Positions 1-12,137 of a DNA stretch of 64,000 nucleotides are shown here, one piece after another (position 1 is the stretch's first letter; each line of letters opens with the position of its first letter). The notes under the pieces were generated by a model. It worked only from the letters and a program-made list of their open reading frames with translations. It had not been told where the DNA came from and searched no databases. This DNA is from Laguncularia racemosa (taxonomy: Eukaryota; Streptophyta; Magnoliopsida; Myrtales; Combretaceae): positions 558,001-622,000 of the forward strand of contig JBBMOL010000066.1 of assembly GCA_037954665.1 (NCBI GenBank), given 5' to 3'. The translations under genes were made by a program, and so were the position numbers.

Positions 1-1455
1 CATTTTTTTTTCTTTTTTACGTATCATGGTTCGATTTAGTTCGGTTTGTAATTTTTTTAAATGTAAAAAATATAGTTTAAATCCAATTTACGGATCGGTT
101 TGATTCGGTCCAGTTTAATCCGGCTCGTAGTTCGATCAATTTTTGCATTTGATGTTGTATACTTATTCATTTCTTCTCATTTTACAACAAAAGCACTAAA
201 TGAGAGACAAGATTCTTAAATCATGAAGATTTAGCAATACCGACGGCGATTACCTAAGACGTAAACTATTTTTAGTTACCGGTGCGACAAAATGTTCTAA
301 TTCATTACATCATTAGAGGGTTTTGGTGGCACTAAAATTTTGATTATGATAAAATCATCTCAAAATGCCGAACATGCGTGTTGATATTTTCGGCTAGTTA
401 TAAATGAAATAGAAGACCCGCTCGCAAGTATTAAAGATAAAAATCACAAATTTATTTTCAACAATTTAGTACTTGATTATCCACTTATAGGCAAGATGAC
501 AAGTGTGATTAGTTTTATAAAAAAAGATAATGAAATTACATAGGTTCAAAGAAAATGCAAAATGTAGATTCACGTGATACAAAATCGCATATCAATTAAA
601 TAAGGATCATTCACTTAGTATTAAATCTAAATCCAAATGAAGTTATACACTTATGAGGGAATAAGGAAGTTTGTAGTACATTTTTTAAAGTAGGGGACAA
701 TAAGAGAAGAATAACTTAGGTATATAAGGCTTAAAAGAGTAAAACCAAAATATAGTTATGTCTGTAGTATTAATTTCTATTTATTATTTTATTTTTGTAT
801 TTTCCATTTTGGGAGATTTTAAACCCAAAAGCAAATACAATATCAAGTACATAAATTATTTCTCTTATTTCCATTAAGATTTTATATACTCGAAGGAAAA
901 ACACAATTATTCATTCTTACTTTTTTATCGTCAAACATTTGTTTTAAGGCATATAAATATGGAAAAAATATAATATAAAACACAAAACAAGATATGAAGT
1001 ATCTTACAAATGACACGACTTCCTACTTTTTAGGAATATTCTAATTTCATTTTCCTTTGTATTTACCATGGAAAATTCGGAAAGAATCCGATAAAAAATC
1101 CATATTAGAATATAATAGGAACTTCATTATTTTTTTTTAATTGCTAAGGATTTAGATAGAGAATATAACAACAATTGGATTGCTTCTATATATTAACAAA
1201 TCCAAATGAAATCATCGGAATATTATTAATTACCTTAGTAGCTTCATGGAAATTAAAATAACGATTTCGATATGGAAATCTGAAATTCAATCGTCTCTAG
1301 TAGGAAAAAAACTTTAAATCCAATTCCTCCCATATTGGAATTTACTTTGTTTTTAAAGTTCTAAAACCTCAATACTGTCATACTCCAAGTCATATTAGAA
1401 AACCTTTTATCACGTACATAGCAATATATATATATATGTATGTATGTATTACTTT
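1..1455. other. AT-rich intergenic region, no gene seen
   Basis: No open frame or family motif was found on either strand. The sequence is AT-rich with A/T homopolymers and ends in a short (TA)n/(TG)n tract (about 1424-1448) just before the promoter of the DUF707 gene. Confidence 0.6.
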
Positions 1456-1460
1456 CTCCC

Positions 1461-1470
1461 AATATATAAA
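1461..1470 (+). promoter_or_regulatory. Putative TATA box of the DUF707 gene
   Basis: AATATATAAA lies about 30-40 bases before the likely 5' UTR, which is pyrimidine-rich and ends at a good splice donor (CAG|GTGAGA) at 1758/1759. Position and composition fit a plant TATA box. The transcription start is inferred, not seen. Confidence 0.45.
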
Positions 1471-2911
1471 CGTTTCATGGGATGTTACTTACCATCTTTA
1501 AGTTTTGTGGAAAACAAGCGGACAAGGAAAAGGAAACAAGCAAACGAAAAGCTCTAAAAAATTTTAAGCGCTCAAGCTGTTAGGAATTTGATTATTTCCT
1601 TAACTTTTGTTCGCCTGTTTCTCTTTGTTTTCATCCATACATGAAGCTCTCTTCACAAAATTAAATTGCTTTAAAGATTCAAGAATATCTCTAGAAAGAC
1701 TCTTTTGTTTTTGCCAAAGTCTCCGCTCTGGATGTATTTTCTTTTCACTGTTGCTCAGGTGAGAATTTAGCGTTGTTTACGTGCCTGTATTAAAATAATA
1801 TCAACAGGGTCGTCACAAAGTTTAAATATTTTTTGCTGGAAGTGAGATAAAGAATGGGTTTTTATGATTGTGAATGGGTCTTCTCTTGTAATTTCATTGG
1901 TTCATGCTTTACCAGTCATGGGGTTATATCGTTTTTTCATCGAGTTTCTTGACACGCACTGTATCGTTTTTATATTGCCAGTCAAATTCGATGCATGTGT
2001 TATAAAGTATAACGTAAAGTTGCAGCATTAGGATTTATTCCTTTATGAGTTGACTACATGCCTAGGATAATGTGATTGGTGGAGTTTTCAAAATTTATTT
2101 GTTTTTAGTATCTCGAGGAGGAAGATAATTCAATGCTTTGCATTAGGGTAGTGATTTAAGGATCTGAAGGGAATTAGAAGATGATTAAATCACAAGTATC
2201 TGGCGGTTCTTTTTTGGTTTTGGAGGATTTTAAGGACAGAATTAGGAATTAGGATGCTTGGGTTCGGCATGCGTGTTCATGGAAAAGGGACACATGGTTT
2301 TACTTGTATATGCAGACTAATTTTCGAGGAGTGATGAGAACGGAGCACATGATTCATGAATTGCTTGCTCCTTGAATCACTCGTTCGGTGTCTAATTCAA
2401 AAAAGTGGCAAAGTTTTGGTGTATAGCTAGTGTTTCGACATTTGAATATTGACTTTTAGAATTAAGTCTCCTCCCTCTACTAGTAATTTTTTTACTTTGA
2501 ATCACAGCATAGTTTCTGAAGGAACTCTGAGAAGCTTCGAGTGATCCTTATAAATGTCTAGATAGAAACTGCACAGAATTTGTTCATTTGCAAGTCATTG
2601 TCATGCTTTGCATGGAACATGACGATACCGCGGCGTTCAGTCATGATCTAGCATTACTAGATGCTAGATATTCTTTGTCAAGTATTAGTTCTGCATGTAT
2701 TATACTAAAAATGTGTGTCTTATGATCCCCTGAGCTTTTAATTTGAATAGTTGAATGTAAATGCCGATACACGAATTATTTTGATCATTCTGGGTTAATC
2801 TTATTCATGCAGTAAAGATTACAGATATAGACCAAGAGATAAACAACTCGATTGAAAGCGATTTTAAAGAAGCTCTTCCTTTGGTGGTAAAAGTTTACTT
2901 ACCGTGATAAT

Positions 2912-5900
2912 ATGCAAGAAAAACAAATGGGAACTCTACCGCGCAGGTGTCTGAATTTTCTGACGCTTTTTTTTTTTGGGTACTGGCCAGTCTTTAGTTT
3001 TCTTCGAAACATGTTTTGTGGTCATAGTTTTGAAATTGAAAGGAAGTGGCCTGTGGTTGATGCAGTGCAGGCACCCGAAAGCCAAATGAAAGCTTAAAGA
3101 TCATACTAACTACCTTTATTGGGGTGCTCTTCGGTTTCTTTGTTGGTATATGCTTTCCTACCTTGTCATTTACAAAGGTACAACTGATTCTGCTAGTATC
3201 TTTATTAACCTAGTTTATGCAATCTTGTTAATTGTTAAACTTTTGCAAATGGCAGTTCAATCTTTACTCCAGCATCCTTGCTCCTGTTGACCTCTCGAAT
3301 GCTCAGATTCAACAAACAATTGGAACCCAACCAACAGCAAATGCCTTGTCCTCCGTGGCAAAAAATGAAACCCAACCGTCTCAAGCTCGGCAATTGAAGG
3401 ATCCGTCACAGGTATAGCTCCCTTTTGCCAAACTTCACAAACTTGAATTCCACCTTAATGTTAACAGTTTTCTTTGTATTTAAACATAAATAATTTTGAT
3501 CCCTAGTTTTAAGTACTAATGCAATTATATTCAAGTTATGATAGTGATCACTGCTTGTGTTCGTTTTAGGATTTATATATTGTCATTTGTCTTTAGCAAC
3601 CATCAGTTTTACAAGCATATCAAGCTACTAGTTACTTGACATTCGCAACATTCATTCAGAAACCTAGCCTGTCAAGAGAGTCCCTTTGATGTTGCTGAAG
3701 CAATTACTACATATTTCTTGTTAGTTGGAATTCAGTATCTCAGTATCATATTTGTTGTTCATGTTTCTCAAATGTTATTGAATAACTAATGATAAATTTA
3801 CTACAGGTTTGGGTTCCAACAAATCCCCGAGGTGCAGAAAGGTTACCACCAAATTTTGTTGCTGCGCAGTCAGACCTTTACCTTCACCGGTTGTGGGGTA
3901 AGCCTAGTGAGGTGTGCTTCTGCTCTTCCTTGACATCATCTGAGTCCCCCAAGACTCATAATTTTTCTTTTATTATCATGCCAAACGGTCTTGATAGAAA
4001 TTTGGTGCTGTAAGTTCCTACTACATAGAAATTTCCTAGTATCTTATGCAATCTCTTTTGTTAGGCAAAAAACAATCTACAAGTATAGCTATTGAAAAGT
4101 TTCACTCTGGTAAGTCTGATGATTATGCTTTCTGTTTCTACAGGACTTGACCTCCACTCCTAAGTATCTGGTAAGCTTCGCTGTTGGCTATGCACAGAAG
4201 AACAATATTGATGCAGCATTAAAGAAGGTAATCTCTCTATACTTGTATGTATAATTGTACATGTGTGTGAATCAGGAGAGCCTCCTCATACTATGCATGG
4301 CTAATTTTGTTTCTCCTCCAGTTTTCAGACAATTTTACAATTGTTCTGTTCCATTATGATGGACACACCACTGAGTGGGACGAGTTTGAGTGGTCTAAAA
4401 GGGCTATACATGTGAGTGTTCAAAAGCAGACAAAATGGTAAGGAATATCTGTCAATTTAAAAAAGAAAGGGTTTTTTAATTTTTGAATCTTAAGGTTGAG
4501 AGTATGAATATATTTCCCTCCAGGTGGTATGCTAAACGGTTTTTACATCCTGACATTGTGGCACCTTATGATTACCTATTCATATGGGATGAAGACCTCG
4601 GAGTCGAGAATTTCAATGCTGAAGAGTAAGTTTGAGTGGCTCTTCACCTCTATGGAGCTTCCATAACTTCCGTTTTGTATTAATTGGATTCATCTTTCAG
4701 GTACATAAAGGTGGTAAAAAAGCATGGTTTGGAGATCTCACAGCCAGGGCTAGAACGTAACAGTAAGTTGACATGGGAAATGACTAAAAAGCAAGATGGT
4801 CAGGAAGTTCACAAGTAAGGAACATCAATGGTGTCATTCCTTCTAGTTGGACATAGTTTTTGGCTGTTGATTCAAGCTTGAACAATATCTTTTCCTTAAA
4901 TTCCTTTGCAGAAAAATAGAACAGAAACCTGGCAGGTGCAAAGATCCTCTTGGTCCCCCATGTGCAGCGTACGTACTCAAAAACTTAGCGGCTTAATTGT
5001 TGTATTCTCAGGATAGCTTCCAACATGGGCTATGATTTGAGTAATTAATTGGGGTTTCTTTCTTTTGTTAATTCAGATTTGTTGAAATTATGGCTCCAGT
5101 TTTCTCTCGAGAAGCATGGCGCTGTGTGTGGCACATGCTCCAGGTATGCTGCTGTCAAGAAAACAGAACGACAGCTGGTGAATCATTTACATCCAAATAT
5201 GATCAATTCTTTTTGTTTGATGCAGAATGACTTAGTCCATGGATGGGGGCTTGATATGAGCATGAGAAGGTGCTTTGATGTAAGTTTTCTGCTAAACTTT
5301 ATCATCGTCTTTTCCTGCCATCAACCTTTCCTACGTGTCTTAAACGTTATTGTTGTGATGCAACAGGATGCACATGAGAAGATGGGAGTAGTAGACTCTC
5401 AGTGGGTTGTTCATAAATCTGTACCCTCACTCGGCAACCAGGTAAAGGGCAGTGTCCTGCTTCTTCCTGCCAACTTTCAAAATGATAGAATTGATTTCTT
5501 AGTAACACCATTGTTCCTTAAATTGATATTTGCAGGGACAGGCACAAGATGGAAAGGCGGCATGGCAAGGGGTAATTTTTGACATCCTCTGAACCATTAA
5601 TTTCATAAATTTATTCCACATCTTAAATGAAAACCATAAATCTTCCCTTCCTTATATCCTGAATAGCAGTTGAGTTTTAAAATACATCCATAAATCCAAA
5701 CCCGTGCTAATAAGTTGCTCTACCTTGTGTTTACCGATAACAAGATTAAGACATGAAGCAATTTTCTTTGCTTGTAACTAGGAGCTATTACACCGATTGC
5801 TTATATTCTTGTTACTATCTCACTTTTCATTCAGGTGAGAGAAAGGTGCAGAAAAGAGTGGTTTATTTTTGATGATCGGTTGAAAAAAGCAGAAGTTTCA

Positions 5901-5945
5901 CACAAAAGGTCGATAGGAGCTGATCCCGCCAAGGAGAAATCTTGA
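2912..5945 (+). CDS. DUF707 family protein (lysine-ketoglutarate reductase trans-splicing-related-like), 14 coding exons
   Basis: Coding exons: 2912-2946, 3066-3177, 3256-3411, 3807-3911, 4144-4227, 4322-4437, 4524-4625, 4701-4814, 4912-4968, 5077-5143, 5226-5279, 5367-5441, 5536-5571, 5835-5945. All introns are GT-AG, and the spliced frame is open for 407 codons, the usual family size. A leader exon (about 1500-1758) is joined over a 1-kb intron to 2813. The product has a basic N-terminus, one membrane anchor (about residues 25-46), a variable stem and then the DUF707 (PF05212) domain. Visible landmarks are VWVPTNPRGAERLPP, YLFIWDEDLG, FVEIMAPVFSREAW and NDLVHGWGLD. The acidic WDED motif and the type II anchor suggest a Golgi protein, possibly glycosyltransferase-like, but the biochemical function is not established. 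The family name comes from an old annotation and does not prove a role in lysine metabolism. A second in-frame ATG at 2927 would give MGTLPRR, the start usual in homologues as I recall them. AATAAA overlaps the stop region. Confidence 0.93.
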
Positions 5946-6299
5946 ATAAAAATTAACATACTATTGCCAACGGCAAGCGAATGTATACAGCCATTTAACC
6001 ATTTTACAGTGTTTATAGTTGCTCCACAGTAATTGATAACATTTTTGCTTTGTGGAACACCATAAAATACCCATTATTGCATTCTTTCAGTGGTCAAATA
6101 ATATCAAAATTGTGCATCCTCTGCTCAACTCCATCTGCCTCATCTCTCAACCTTGTCACAGTAGATTTGATGGCAGCAAGAAGTGTCATCCATCACAATT
6201 TTTTTTTTTCATTAACCTTCGTCAACTTTTACCATTAAGGTTTTACGAATTAGAGGATGTTTGTGAAAGAAAGACCAAAAGTATCATGTTGTAACTTTT

Positions 6300-7071
6300 A
6301 AGAACTATATATAATATGGTGTTGAGTCTAATAACATGTTTTGGCTTAAAAATTCAGATAAATACAGTGAAAAAGTAGAGAAACAAAAGAAAAGAAGATT
6401 ATGGCTCGAGTTCGTACACTTCTTTCACTAATTGGTCAGCCTGGTCTCCAACTTCTTCTAAACCTCTAACCAGCCTCTTTTGGTAGTGTTGAGGTCTTCA
6501 TCAAATGCTTTAGGCATGGCGCTGACCCTCTTTCGCGTCTTGATGGAGAACTCAAGTCTCGTGATGTTGCTAGCTCTTTCATGTAATGATATATTATTCT
6601 TTTAAAATAAATGGTTTACTAGGGAAAAAATTTGTATACCTGAACTCCTCTTTTCAAGGGTCGAAATTCAGTAACCTATTAGTTTGGCAATGACCTTGAC
6701 AATTCTAATTCACTCGACATTGTTGATAGGTCATTGCAATCATCTCCAGTTATTCACATTCATTAGTACAATATTCATGCTACAGCATTTATATATAGGG
6801 AATCCTCTAGCATTTTGTATAAAGAAGTCGCTCTTTCTTCGAAAAACACTTTGAGAAAGGCTCGGATATATATAATATAATAGATGTATTGTCCAAGAAA
6901 AGGCCTGTACGTGTTACTTGCTACGCATCCTGGACTACTTTTATCATGCTGTGCCACTGGAAAATAAATAAATAAATAAATTTCTGTTAGCAAGTGACTT
7001 CAAAATGCTGGTTAGTAAGTTCTAAATATAAACTTCTCATTTTCAAAGGCTGATTATATACTTTTATTAAA
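6300..7071. other. Intergenic region, nothing recognisable
   Basis: AT-rich sequence after the DUF707 gene. Its short open frames are not supported by codon pattern or family motifs. Confidence 0.45.
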
Positions 7072-7095
7072 ATATATATATATATATATATATGA
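7072..7095. repeat. (AT)n microsatellite
   Basis: About twelve uninterrupted AT units. Confidence 0.9.
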
Positions 7096-7264
7096 AAAGA
7101 TCAAGTGTTCATGTGATATCCGTTAACAATTATTTTAAAAAAGAAAATAGATAAGATATTATAGGTAGAATTAAGTGCGATCTTCTATTCATTTCTTGAT
7201 ATATTGGAAAACGAGAACTACATCCTGTCCGTTTCCTTCTCTTCATGGCTGCTTCGGACCATTG

Positions 7265-7453
7265 TCACTCCAAGTGAAATTTGAGCCTGTTAGCAAATCT
7301 TTGAAGGACTTGTTTCTGGGGTGACCTCTGCGAACCCACTCGGCCTTCTAGCTCCCTAATGGATGGACTGTCGCCCATTAGACTGTTTATCGCAGACAGT
7401 TTTCCCAAACCGCTATACTTTAAGGACTGCTGCTCCTCCTCGAAAATCGCCAT
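7265..7453 (-). CDS. Possible small unknown protein or gene fragment, 62 aa
   Basis: The frame runs from an ATG in a strong plant context (A at -3, G at +4) to a TGA. It lies in a patch less AT-rich than its surroundings (about 7200-7520). The product is hydrophilic, starts MAIFEEEQQSLKYSG and shows no signal peptide, membrane segment or motif I can name. It could be a real short gene, the last exon of a lost gene or a chance frame. Confidence 0.22.
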   Translation of the reverse strand: MAIFEEEQQSLKYSGLGKLSAINSLMGDSPSIRELEGRVGSQRSPQKQVLQRFANRLKFHLE

Positions 7454-8503
7454 CCTTTTCTATCTGCTACCTCTCTCCCTCCTCGTGATTCCGGACAAGG
7501 CCGGGGCATCCTCTTGGCTATGATAACCTCATTCTTCACATGCACATACACAAGATAAATGGATGGATAGATACAAGATCGATTGATCTCTAAAAATGTG
7601 AGATTATAGGTTATTTTTGGATGCTAAATCCTCTTGCTTACTTTCTTCAAGATTTACTTTTCCATACTCAAAGTACTTGAGCTGGGTAGGTTTATATAAG
7701 TAGTATGAGCATTTTTTTACTTTACTTGGACTATTGAAATAATGCAATGACTAAACTGAGCCAAAACGTACTTGAGGGGCCAGCCATCTTTCAGTTTAAA
7801 GATGACATCAAAAGTTTCTGTGGTTTGAGACCATTTTCAGACATCGCCTAATGGTTTAGGAGGATAAATGAATCTTATCCTCTGTATAGAAGCACCTAAG
7901 ATTGATACATGAGATATCATCATGATTAAAATCCCAATAAGTCTGCTTAGATGGTCATGTACTATGAACAATCAAATGCAAATTAAGTAAACAATCAAAT
8001 GGATGAATTAACAAAACTAAACCTAAACTCTAAACTGTGGCGCACAACTTTACTTGACACTCCATATTTACAGATTTTGCCTATGCATGTGGGTCGATGC
8101 ATTGAGGTATTCAGTCATTCACTAAAGTATCTAACAATTTGGTCCAAGCAATGCGAAACTTATTTGTCTAATTAAACATCCATTCTAGTCTATATCGTCG
8201 ATTCGATAAATTTGATAAAGCTCCAACCAAATATGGCAGAATTTGAATTAGTACTCTTGCCATCTCCGTGATTAATATGGTGCAAAGATAGTGCTAACTT
8301 AAATAAAGATTTACATCTCTTCTCCTTCCTGATTTGCTACGTAATACAAAAGGTTAGCTCACACCATCAATCATATTAAAGATACAAAATGCACGTTTTC
8401 ACATTATTTAAATAAATTGATAGAACGTAAACACAAACCATAACACAGGATTGTCTTCATACATTGTGGCTGCAAGTATAGCTAATATAGCATCGCACTA
8501 CAA

Positions 8504-8506
<3 letters not shown>

Positions 8507-8534
<28 letters not shown>
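8507..8534. repeat. (AT)n microsatellite beside a MITE
   Basis: About fourteen AT units abut the left end of the inverted-repeat element that follows. Confidence 0.85.
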
Positions 8535-8536
<2 letters not shown>

Positions 8537-8538
<2 letters not shown>

Positions 8539-8842
8539 AAAATCATAAATAAAACCCATAAACTTTAATTCGGCATAGATATATCCTTGAATTTTCAAAT
8601 AATATTACAAACAACTCCTTAAATTTTGACAAATTGATAAATTCAGCTTAAGAAAATGCTTTGAGTTTGAAGTTTATAAGGGTGTTAATGTACACTTCAA
8701 TAAATTTGAGGGGGTTATTTCTATACTAAGGTTAAAATTTAGGAAGTTACTTGTAATCTCTAAGTGCTACTTACTAATTTATCAAAATTTAGAAATTATT
8801 TGAAGTGTTACATATCCGTACCAAAGTAAAGTTTAGGAAATT
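8537..8842. mobile_element. MITE with long imperfect inverted repeats
   Basis: The left part (ATAAACTTTAATTCGGCATA..., TTAAATTTTGACAAATTGAT...) reappears as the reverse complement in the right part (CTAAACTTTACTTTGGTACG..., CTAAATTTTGATAAATTAGT...). The whole unit therefore folds back on itself. There is no coding capacity. The exact ends and target duplication are blurred by the adjoining (AT)n tract. Confidence 0.6.
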
Positions 8843-10227
8843 GGGAAAAGTATACTTTTAATTTTAATGTTTATTTATCTTTCTAATTGAGTTTGCAATA
8901 TTTATTTTTTCTTTGATTTGAGTTTTAATGTTTTCCAATGATTACAAATTAGGACCTCAATTAAATCCATTAAACTTTTCCAGCTACAAGCGACACATGA
9001 CGACATTTAATTTTTCAAAATAAATAATTTAAATAAAAAATAGAATTAAATGAACATGACTTAAATAAAATAGTTTAAATTATAAAAATCATAAGTTAGA
9101 AAAAAAAAAACCCAATTACCTGAAACCAAAAATAGAAAATCTCATCTTGAGAATAAGGTGATCCAACAAATTCAAAAACCAAATCTTTACAAAAAAATTA
9201 AACCACCAAAAATTAAAAGAAAAATAATCAGATTTTTTATAATGAAAACCAAAAATCATGTGTAATTAGAGATATAAACGGGCTTGGTTTAGAATGGGTT
9301 CATTGAAACCTAAACCTATCCTAATAAAGAATTTATATGCCCAAAACCTACCTTGACCTGATAGGGTTTTTTTTTTAACCTGACCCAATTAACAAGTGAC
9401 ACGACCTAAACTTTGATCCGAACCTAACTCAAATGGTGATTAATTTTATTTTTTTTTATACTTCAACTTGTTTTCATATGTTATTTCTTTAATTTATTAT
9501 TTATCTACTTATGATGGAAAGAAAAGAGAAATTAAATATAAATATATAAAAATAAAATAAAATGTAAAAATATACTAATTAAAAATATTTAAAAAATAAA
9601 ATAAAATATACTAATTATAAATTACAATATTAATTTATTATTTTAAAAAATAGGATCGGGTTTTCCATCGGATTTTTTTTTCTTAGATCTCATAACCCGA
9701 CCCTAAATCCTATAAAATTAACTATATAAGATTTTTATCGGGTTGGTTGAGACGGGTACCTTATTACGACCCATCCCAATTACATTCCTATGTGTAATGT
9801 TCAAGATATTCAAACATGACAAATGTTTCCCCAAAGCTGGAACGACTTGAAAATGTTGATTTTTTTTCCTTTAATTTTTGGTGGTTTGATTTGTTTTTCA
9901 TTTTTTCTTAAAGTTTTGGTTTTTAGATTTGTTGGATTCTAGTCTTGGCTTTTGTTGTTTCAGATGTGATTTTCTTTTTAGGAATTTTTTTTATTATTTA
10001 TATTGTTTTATTTAATTATTTATTTACACAAATCAAACATTGCCACATGTCATTTGTGGATGAAAAAATTAATAGCATTAACGAAATTGCTAGTTTGTAA
10101 TTGTTAAAAAACGTTGATGACTCGAAGAGGGAAAAAATAATATTGAGAACTTAAAAGAAAATGTTCAAACATTAAAAACTAAAAGTGAACATTTTCTTTA
10201 AAAAAATTATTTGCATTTTTTCCTAAC
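8843..10227. mobile_element. Long-TIR foldback element (MITE/MULE-like), interrupted by a hAT MITE
   Basis: Left arm (about 8843-9258) and right arm (about 9799-10227) are imperfect inverted copies. Shared landmarks are TTTTAATGTTT near both ends, ACATGACGACATTTAAT against the complement of CATTGCCACATGTCAT, and TTAATTTTTGGTGGTTT against its complement close to the centre. No ORF is present. Very long arms suit a Mutator-type non-autonomous element, but no clean 9-bp target duplication is visible, so the superfamily is open. Confidence 0.6.
9267..9790. mobile_element. Non-autonomous hAT-type MITE with perfect 8-bp TSD
   Basis: The unit is flanked by the direct repeat TGTGTAAT at 9259-9266 and 9791-9798. 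Its ends are imperfect inverted repeats (TAGAGATATAAACGGGCTTG against TAGGAATGTAATTGGGATGG), which resemble the TAGRG(G)TGT... termini of plant hAT elements. The interior is AT-rich with GGGTT/AACCC words and no ORF. It sits in the spacer of the surrounding foldback element, so it inserted later. Confidence 0.82.
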
Positions 10228-11589
10228 AAATATTATGCATTGAATACATGAAAGTCTAGAAATTTAAATGGAATTTTCATTTATAGAACACATTAAAGTT
10301 GCTCGTAGAAGCACAAGCACTTTCAATCCTAAAATCTTAATGTCTATGCTATAAGTGAATTTGGCTTAATATCAATTTCTATGAACACACTTATTTTTTG
10401 TTTATATTTACTTAGAGTAGGTTAAGAGTTTTATTCTTGTGAAGCTAATTATTTCAATTGGACACTTGTTAACTTTGAATATTTATTTGAAGAGATATAT
10501 GCAATTAGTATAAATTTCATTTGGTGTACAGTAGCAACCAAGTTTTAGCATATATCTATGCTTTATTAGGTCATCCATAATTTTAGGAACTCCATTTAAA
10601 ATCCTTAGATGACACATTAATATTTAAAAAAATTCTCTTATTTAAGGATTTCACCATTTTATTCTTAAATTCCTTATAAAAAGTTTCTTAACATATATTA
10701 ATATAAAAAATATACACACAAACTAATACAAAAAGTAAAAATATAAAAAAAAAATTAACTTTTTAAGACCCTTATAAAAAAAACTTTAAAAAGTCAAAGA
10801 AACCAACCCCCAATACATAAAGCATGGAAAAGCTCGTCAAGAAACGTGCATTGGAGATAGCCTTATAGATATGGGGTGAAGTTGCTACATGCTAAGTTTA
10901 GGGGTGCACACATATAAATAAAAATACAAATAAAGTTTTAGTATAATTTGGAAAATTAATTGTTGGATGCAATTTTTATTCCATTACAAAAAAATAAATG
11001 GATTTTTCACTTACTTTTTGATTTTAATGTTTTCAAATTTTAAACTGAGTTCAATTTCAATAAGAGATAAATATTTATATATATTTTCAAATTGTAATGA
11101 CTGCATCAAATTTTATTTATGGGATGGATGTATGTATCTGTCGGTTATAGACAAAGCCAAATTCAACCACATTCACCCTGCGTTGGTGCAAGAAAAACAT
11201 GCCGAAATAGCGACTACACTCATACGTGTGACCGTGACGCCATGTGAAGCCTCGCAAGTACGCAAGCATTGAAACAGAAGCAAGCCCACCAACATCCTCC
11301 ACCGATTTTTGATAAGAAGGGGAAAGAAAAATTGCAATTCCCCCACTAATTCCGAAAGCAAAACGCGGTGTGGATTTGTCTTCCTGACGTTATTGATGTA
11401 ACATGTCCTATTATTTACGCGGATCAAGAAGCTTCGTCTCCCCCAAGCTGTAACTTCACCTAAATCCACCGGTCCACTTCTCATTGGCTCTCTGAAAACC
11501 CTAACCACACGTGGCCTTTCCCAACTCCATATCCCCTTCATATTGCCACACATAGTTAATTTATCTCTCTTTAGCATCATATCACAAGC
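10228..11589. other. Intergenic region upstream of the RING-H2 gene
   Basis: No gene was found. From about 11150 the sequence is richer in GC and holds the likely upstream promoter of the RING-H2 gene, including a CACGTGG word (11509-11515, G-box-like) on the + strand. Confidence 0.4.
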
Positions 11590-11603
11590 TTATATATATA
11601 TAT
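11590..11603 (+). promoter_or_regulatory. Putative TATA box of the RING-H2 gene
   Basis: TATATATATATATA lies about 115 bases before the preferred start codon at 11718. The upstream in-frame ATG at 11604 directly abuts this element and would probably lie outside the transcript, which supports the downstream start. Confidence 0.5.
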
Positions 11604-11717
11604 ATGAACCAACACTACGCATTCCTATGTGACATTCTCACCTTTCACTTCTTACTTCTTTACCACATATATATACTACTTTTACCGAGTCGTACGCTTT
11701 TCTGGGTTGCTGCAAAT

Positions 11718-12137
11718 ATGGGACTTTCTCAGTTTCCTAGTGCGGCGGATGGGTTGCTACCGTCCTTAGTCATGGGCACAGTGTACTCGGTGGCACAAGT
11801 AAAGAGCTATTTGAGGTCAGTGATTCAAGTTGTCGGTGGTGTTAGTGTTCCAGACATGGAGGAAGAAGAGTTGAATTTGGGATCTGGCTCAGGAGAAAAT
11901 GGTAGGGAGAGACGGGTTTCGGTTACCCAATTCAAGGATTTATGTGGTGAAGGTGGAGGGGGTGATGGTGATGGTTGGAGCGTGACGACAGAGTGTTGTG
12001 TGTGTTTGTGTAGGTTTGAAGGGGATGAAGAAGTGAGTGAGCTGATAAATTGTAAGCATTTTTTTCATAGGGGTTGTTTGGAGAAGTGGTTTGATAACGA
12101 GCATAAAACATGTCCTTTATGTCGTTCTATTCTATGA
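11718..12137 (+). CDS. XERICO-like RING-H2 finger protein (probable E3 ubiquitin ligase), 139 aa
   Basis: Single exon. The N-terminus MGLSQFPSAADGLLPSLVMG, with hydrophobic residues to about 40, resembles the N-terminal membrane-associated segment of the plant XERICO/RHA2-type small RING proteins. Residues 47-90 are acidic and glycine-rich. A complete C-terminal RING-H2 follows: C93, C96, C112, H114, H117, C120, C132, C135 (C-x2-C-x15-C-x-H-x2-H-x2-C-x11-C-x2-C), with the usual W124 and the P133-L134 pair. All eight zinc ligands are present, so E2 binding and ubiquitin transfer are expected. Members of this group act in abscisic-acid and stress responses; that role is inferred from the family. 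The frame extends upstream to an ATG at 11604, but that ATG abuts the TATA box and would add 38 residues unlike the family. ATG 11718 is therefore preferred. Confidence 0.88.
   Translation: MGLSQFPSAADGLLPSLVMGTVYSVAQVKSYLRSVIQVVGGVSVPDMEEEELNLGSGSGENGRERRVSVTQFKDLCGEGGGGDGDGWSVTTECCVCLCRFEGDEEVSELINCKHFFHRGCLEKWFDNEHKTCPLCRSIL

Noticed and set aside
5049..5582. 177-codon plus-strand frame
   Set aside because: It reads through three introns of the DUF707 gene in a frame different from the spliced product.
11173..11580. 135-codon minus-strand frame upstream of the RING-H2 gene
   Set aside because: No domain; it overlaps the presumed promoter.
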